Source of the DNA: Parapristionchus giblindavisi
Lineage: Eukaryota; Nematoda; Chromadorea; Rhabditida; Diplogasteridae
Assembly (NCBI GenBank): GCA_943737045.1
Contig: CALSFV010000060.1
Span: 62,001 to 126,000, forward strand
Length of the DNA stretch: 64,000 nt
Direction of reading: 5' to 3'
Shown one piece after another: positions 60,357 to 64,000 of the stretch. The notes beneath the pieces were generated by a model, which was not told the origin of the DNA, did no database searches, and saw only the letters and a list, made by a program, of their open reading frames with translations. Every line of letters starts with the position of its first letter. Position 1 is the first letter of the stretch. A program made the translations under genes and the position numbers.

Positions 60357-61106
60357 TCAGCGGGCGGGGCCGCGTGGATCACAATTCCTCCATGTTTCTC
60401 TATTGCGAGCGCGTGTAGTCCAGTGTTGGTAGGGCGTCCGTGAAGCGGAGGATCGGGTTGATCTCCCGGTGCTGTAGGGCATCTTCGCGTACTCCTCGAT
60501 TGAGTCGCTCCATCTGGCGGGGGGTCGTCCGGGTGGTCGTATGAGGTCGGGAGGGGGGAACCACTGCGTGACACGAGTGGACCATCTGTCGTCTTCTCTT
60601 CTCAGGACGTGACCTGCCCAACGGTGTTTCGCTCGCCGTATGTAGTCCATCGGATCGGTTACGAGAGAGATCCGGCTGACGTCCTCGCTCGTAATGCTTC
60701 CTTGTCGCATCGAGTGGAGATTCGTGCTGATTAGTGATCTCTCTAGTGCACGATGGGAGGTCTGGATGAAGGAGGTAACGGTCTTCGTGAGGGGCCGCAC
60801 GTGAGAGTCGAAGAGAGATGAGCGAAGTTTGGGATCTTGGAGTTGGCTGGTGATCTCTCTAATACTGCCGTATGCGGCCCATGCCGCTCTCTTCCTCCTC
60901 AGAAGTTCAGTATGCAACTGACCATCTGCTCTGAGTTCGCGTCCGAGGTAGACGTACGAGTCGGTCTCTTCGAGTGGTTCTCCGTCGAGAGTGATTCCGG
61001 GTCCAAGGCGTTCATGAGCTGCGTCTTCTTCCTGTTGATGGAGAAGCCGATCTTCTTTCCTGATTCCGCCAACTCGTTCAGCATTCTCTGGAGTGCGGTC
61101 GTGTCC
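60357..61106 (-). pseudogene. reverse transcriptase fragment, thumb and C-terminus
   Basis: The part downstream of the DNA element. It begins in frame with the upstream half (one copy of the 8-bp duplication aside), then a one-base shift near 61000-61010 moves the conserved text from one frame to the next: INRKKTQLMNA is in the first frame, GITLDGEPLEETDSYVYLG in the second. It runs to a stop near the RTE tail. Confidence 0.8.
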
Positions 61107-61114
61107 GTTCCGAG

Positions 61115-61648
61115 CAGGGCTGGGACACAAAACGTTTTCTTGACACAAAAATTTTGTGTACACAAAAAACACAAAAATATTTTTTTGTGTACACAAAACA
61201 CAAAAAAACACAAAAATATTTTTCTCTAGATTTGAGCAAGTTTATAGCTAATAAAAAAGATATTTTTCAATATAGAACTTGAACGCGAACAAAACAGCAT
61301 GTAATATTAGTTCAAAAAAGAACAGCGACCAAGAAACCTATGAGTCTGGTTTTCGGCTGAACGAAAACGGAGATATCAAGCTTCAAATTACTGATAAAAG
61401 GAAATTCTATACCAAAATTATCCGATTTTCGCAAAATTTACAATTTTGCAGATAAAATTTTACTATACAAATCGACTAATATCATCGATTTTCTCCCTGA
61501 AAATCATGTAAAATCAGAAAATTGACACCAATTTTTTTGTGTTATTTTGTGTCTCATTTACACAAAATTTTTACACAAAATTTTTTGTGTCCAAGACCAT
61601 GAAAAACACAAAAAAACACAAAACACAAAACACAAAATCCCAGCCCTG
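61115..61648. mobile_element. hAT-type MITE inserted in the RT gene, 8-bp target duplication
   Basis: 534 bp with perfect 11-base terminal inverted repeats CAGGGCTGGGA (61115-61125) and TCCCAGCCCTG (61638-61648), flanked by the exact 8-bp direct repeat GTTCCGAG at 61107-61114 and 61649-61656. TIR beginning CAG and an 8-bp duplication are hallmarks of the hAT superfamily. No transposase is encoded. Both subterminal regions are packed with ACACAAAA/TTTTGTGT motifs, probable transposase-binding repeats. Confidence 0.95.
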
Positions 61649-61656
61649 GTTCCGAG

Positions 61657-62469
61657 TAGAACGATGTCGTCAGCGAATCGCAGGTGCGAGAGCCATTTCC
61701 CATTGATCAGCACTCCTTCTTCACTCCAGTCAAGGTTCTTCATGCAATCTTGGAGAGCGGCAGTGAAGAGCTTCGGCGAGATGGTGTCGCCTTGTCTGAC
61801 CCCTTTGTCGATGGGAATACGGACTGGGCGTTCAAAGGGCTTCATCTCCGTGTAGCATCCTGAATTGAGCGCTTCCAGGCAGTGTACGTACGAGGGGTCG
61901 GCTCCTTGATGCGTCAGGGAGTTGAGCACAGCAGGAATTTCGACTGAGTCGAAGGCCTTGCAGTAGTCGACGAAGACGAGGGCGAGTGGGAGTCGGTATT
62001 CACGGTGGTGTTGAATGAGGGCGGAGAGGGTGTGTATGTGGTCCATACATCCGAATCTTCTTCGAAAACCAGCTTGCTCTACTGGTTGGGCGTCGTCCAG
62101 AGTCGTCTCCATTCTTGTGACCATAACCTTAGTGAAGAGCTTGTAAGGGATGGAGAGAAGGGCGATAGGGCGATAGTTGTTGAGGTCACAGCGATCTCCC
62201 TTCTTGTGGATGAGGATTGAGGAGGACGATTTCCACTGACCTGGATACTGCTGTGACTGCAGGTATCGGCTAAACCGCGAGGAGAGTAGGGAATGAAGGA
62301 AGCTGCCTCCGTGTCGTAACATTGGGCCCGTAATCTTGTCCGGTCCAGCTGCGCCGTCCTTCTTCGTTCTAGTAATGGCAGTGCGGATTTCGGAAGGAAG
62401 GATGGGTAATGGTTCGTCGGCTGGTGGGGTGGGGCAACGAGGAATCGGTGTTTCGGAGCGGAAGAGAGG
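61657..62469 (-). pseudogene. reverse transcriptase fragment, motifs 0-C
   Basis: N-terminal half of the surviving RT domain. All catalytic motifs are intact (FVDY Asp in motif A; FADD in motif C), so the inactivating events are the 5' truncation, the DNA-element insertion and the later frameshift, not loss of the active site. No start codon of the original protein is present. Confidence 0.85.
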
Positions 62470-62474
62470 GGTTT

Positions 62475-64000
62475 ATTAAAAATATTATTATTATTATAGG
62501 CAAGGAACACAGAAATAGTACATTGTATGGAGAGATCGTTAACTAGAGGGTCCTTATGGTGTCTTTGAGTGCCTATTGTGATATGAATTGGATGTTATGT
62601 ATGATGAGAGAGATTGCTGGAGTTGAGTTAATTGAGTAGGAGTTCTTTTTGCTCTAACAAGAGGAATAGGTTCTTTCTCTATCAGATGTCTCTGTCTCTC
62701 TTCATTTCTCGTAATATCTCGCTGTTGTCTGGCAATGAGAGAGCGTTGCTCGCTTAAGAGACCATTTTGCAAAGCGCTGTAGCGATCTGGCCACGCTCTC
62801 TCACTTCCTTTGTCTGCGAGAGTTTTGAAAGATCTCAGATTCTCCTAGCCATATCTTGGGGAGGTACATATGCCCTTAAACCGCTTCTCCTAACGCTCAG
62901 TGCTATGTCTCCTGTGATATCTTTGTTGGTAATGTTTCATTCTTTCACCCTCTCTCACTCAATCTTCTTTGTGTACTATTTAATCCACCCTGACTACTGC
63001 CAATTCTCTCCCTCTCGATTCTCTCTCTCTCTCTCCATCTCTCTCTCTCTCTCCCTCTCCTTTTTCCTCTTTCTCCCTCTCCTCCCTATTCCTCTCAGAT
63101 GCTAACCATGTGTCTTTTATGCGCTATAACACGCAGTGTTCTTTCATAATTTCCTTTTGTTTTCTTCCTCTCGTAGTAGTAGTTTCTGTTCATTATCTAC
63201 ACTCCTTCCCACTTGTGTAATACGGTAGATGATCTCTGATCAATCAATACCGTATCATTCATTTATCGATTTTGATTACTGTATATCATTGATTCATCCG
63301 TGTCAGCGTCGTTATGGACTGATCGTTAACAACGATGTAATTCAGATTTCTTGTTGTCTTATACTCTCCATGATTATCGATTGATCAAAAATTGCTGTAG
63401 ATTATCGATTAGCGCATTAGTTAATAGGCTTCTTTCTCGATTAGCTTTCTCTTTCTCTCACTCTCTTGTTGTTCACACTTTTTTTATTCTGTTCATTCTT
63501 CTCGTGACAGAGTCATTAACACCGTGATTATCTCTTCTTGATTGCAGGAGCGGACCTCTCTCCCTCTCCCTCTCTCCCTCTCCCTCTCTCCCTCTCCCTC
63601 TCTCCCTCTTTCCTCTCCCTCTCTCCATCCCTCTCCTCTCTCGTCGGAGGAGAGCACAAGAGAGATAGAAGAGGAGAGCTGAGGACGACCACGTGGCAGA
63701 TATGGTGGTGAGTAGGAAGATTACGGTAGGATAATTTTTTGTGTGGTACGGTAGGGTTATGGTGGGATATTCTTTGGAGTGCGGTACGGTAGGATTACAG
63801 TAGGATGATATTGAGTGTGTGGTACTGTAGGGTTATGGTGCAGTGCGTGGTATTACTGTAGAAAAGGTTACCTAATACGGTTACATGAAGTGTTGTTGAA
63901 AAGCTGATTAGATCCTTTAGACCTTTAGTTCCTTCTTTGAAGAGGGATACTGTAGATGGCATTAGTGGCTGTTAGCATACGGTATATTCCACTACTAATC
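62475..64000. other. CT-rich right end; possible 5' exon near 63549-63706
   Basis: A decayed MITE copy lies at 62766-62835. CT tracts lie at 63005-63080 and 63557-63640. The segment after an acceptor TTGCAG (63543-63548) runs through the CT tract to CAGATATGGTG followed by GTGAGT at about 63707, which could be the first coding exon (Met-Val) of a plus-strand gene that continues past the window. Only splice-site-like signals support this. Confidence 0.3.
62766..62835. mobile_element. TTAA-type palindromic MITE, fragment (copy 12)
   Basis: GCAAAGCGCTGTAGCGATCTGGCCACGCTCTCTCACTTCCTTTGTCTGCGAGAG keeps only the centre of the family. Confidence 0.5.

Larger units (their letters stand above)
60331..62474 (-). 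mobile_element. RTE-like non-LTR retrotransposon, 5'-truncated, interrupted
   Basis: On the minus strand the reverse transcriptase reads from FRSETPIPRCPTPP (near 62460) through KKDGAAGPDKI, NYRPIALLS, FVDYCKAFDSV (motif A), GVRQGDTISP (motif B) and FADDIVLLG (motif C) to 61657. There a 534-bp DNA element splits it. The frame resumes at 61106 with LQRMLNELAESGKKIGFSIN, then shifts by one base near 61000-61010. It continues as YVYLGREL, HRWAGHVLRREDDRW (the RTE C-terminal signature) and RNRETWR. The 3' end is a short TAAGTAACTAAGTAA tail at 60331-60346. No endonuclease domain remains; the left part stops at an ATT microsatellite near 62480. Clade RTE is inferred from the C-terminal block. Confidence 0.88.

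Noticed and set aside
1..64000. tRNA, 5S rRNA, SL RNA genes
   Set aside because: No paired A-box/B-box, rRNA or spliced-leader sequence was recognised by eye; absence is not proven without a covariance-model scan.

Overview
This is a eukaryotic window, almost certainly from a free-living-type nematode. The evidence is genes cut into many short exons with small introns, acceptors of the TTTCAG/TTGCAG/TTACAG kind, a tandem CCCH protein with the MEX-5/POS-1 finger spacing (CX8CX5CX3H then CX10CX5CX3H), and a kinase of the worm-expanded SH2-tyrosine kinase (Fer/SPE-8-like) group. The very high exon number (26 exons in 8 kb) suggests a diplogastrid such as Pristionchus, but I cannot fix the genus from sequence alone. 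Splice models were built by hand translation; all three gene models close in frame.

Layout. (1) 1-11.1 kb: gene-poor, holding a possible exon pair, a non-LTR retrotransposon 3' end, at least eight copies of a ~110-bp TTAA-flanked palindromic MITE, and relics of a gene family also present near 29.4 kb. Two larger palindromic elements (10.26-10.9 and 10.92-11.03 kb) precede the array. (2) 11.1-26.7 kb: six head-to-tail, nearly identical copies of a ~2,599-bp macrosatellite. Each unit carries a ~210-bp hairpin-forming inverted repeat and a ~1.49-kb inverted repeat. (3) 26.7-29.9 kb: gene-poor, with one ORF-bearing segment. (4) 29.9-44.7 kb: the gene cluster. It contains an SH2-tyrosine kinase (minus), a divergently placed four-helix MARVEL protein (plus), and a convergent MEX-5-like CCCH RNA-binding protein (minus). 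Their introns are rich in a GATCTTTGATC repeat that in several cases supplies the sequence next to splice sites. (5) 44.7-60.3 kb: no recognisable gene, but a long field of CT-rich tracts (mostly on the plus strand), foldback elements and a decayed local duplication. (6) 60.3-62.5 kb: a 5'-truncated RTE-like non-LTR retrotransposon on the minus strand, split by a hAT-type MITE with an exact 8-bp target duplication. (7) 62.5-64 kb: CT tracts and a possible 5' exon of a gene running off the window.

The three genes are not an operon: they are divergent, then convergent. The kinase and the CCCH protein both belong to families with germline or sperm roles in Caenorhabditis, which is only suggestive here. 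The most unusual structures are the nested-palindrome macrosatellite, the intron-embedded GATC repeats, and the kinase C-terminal extension.
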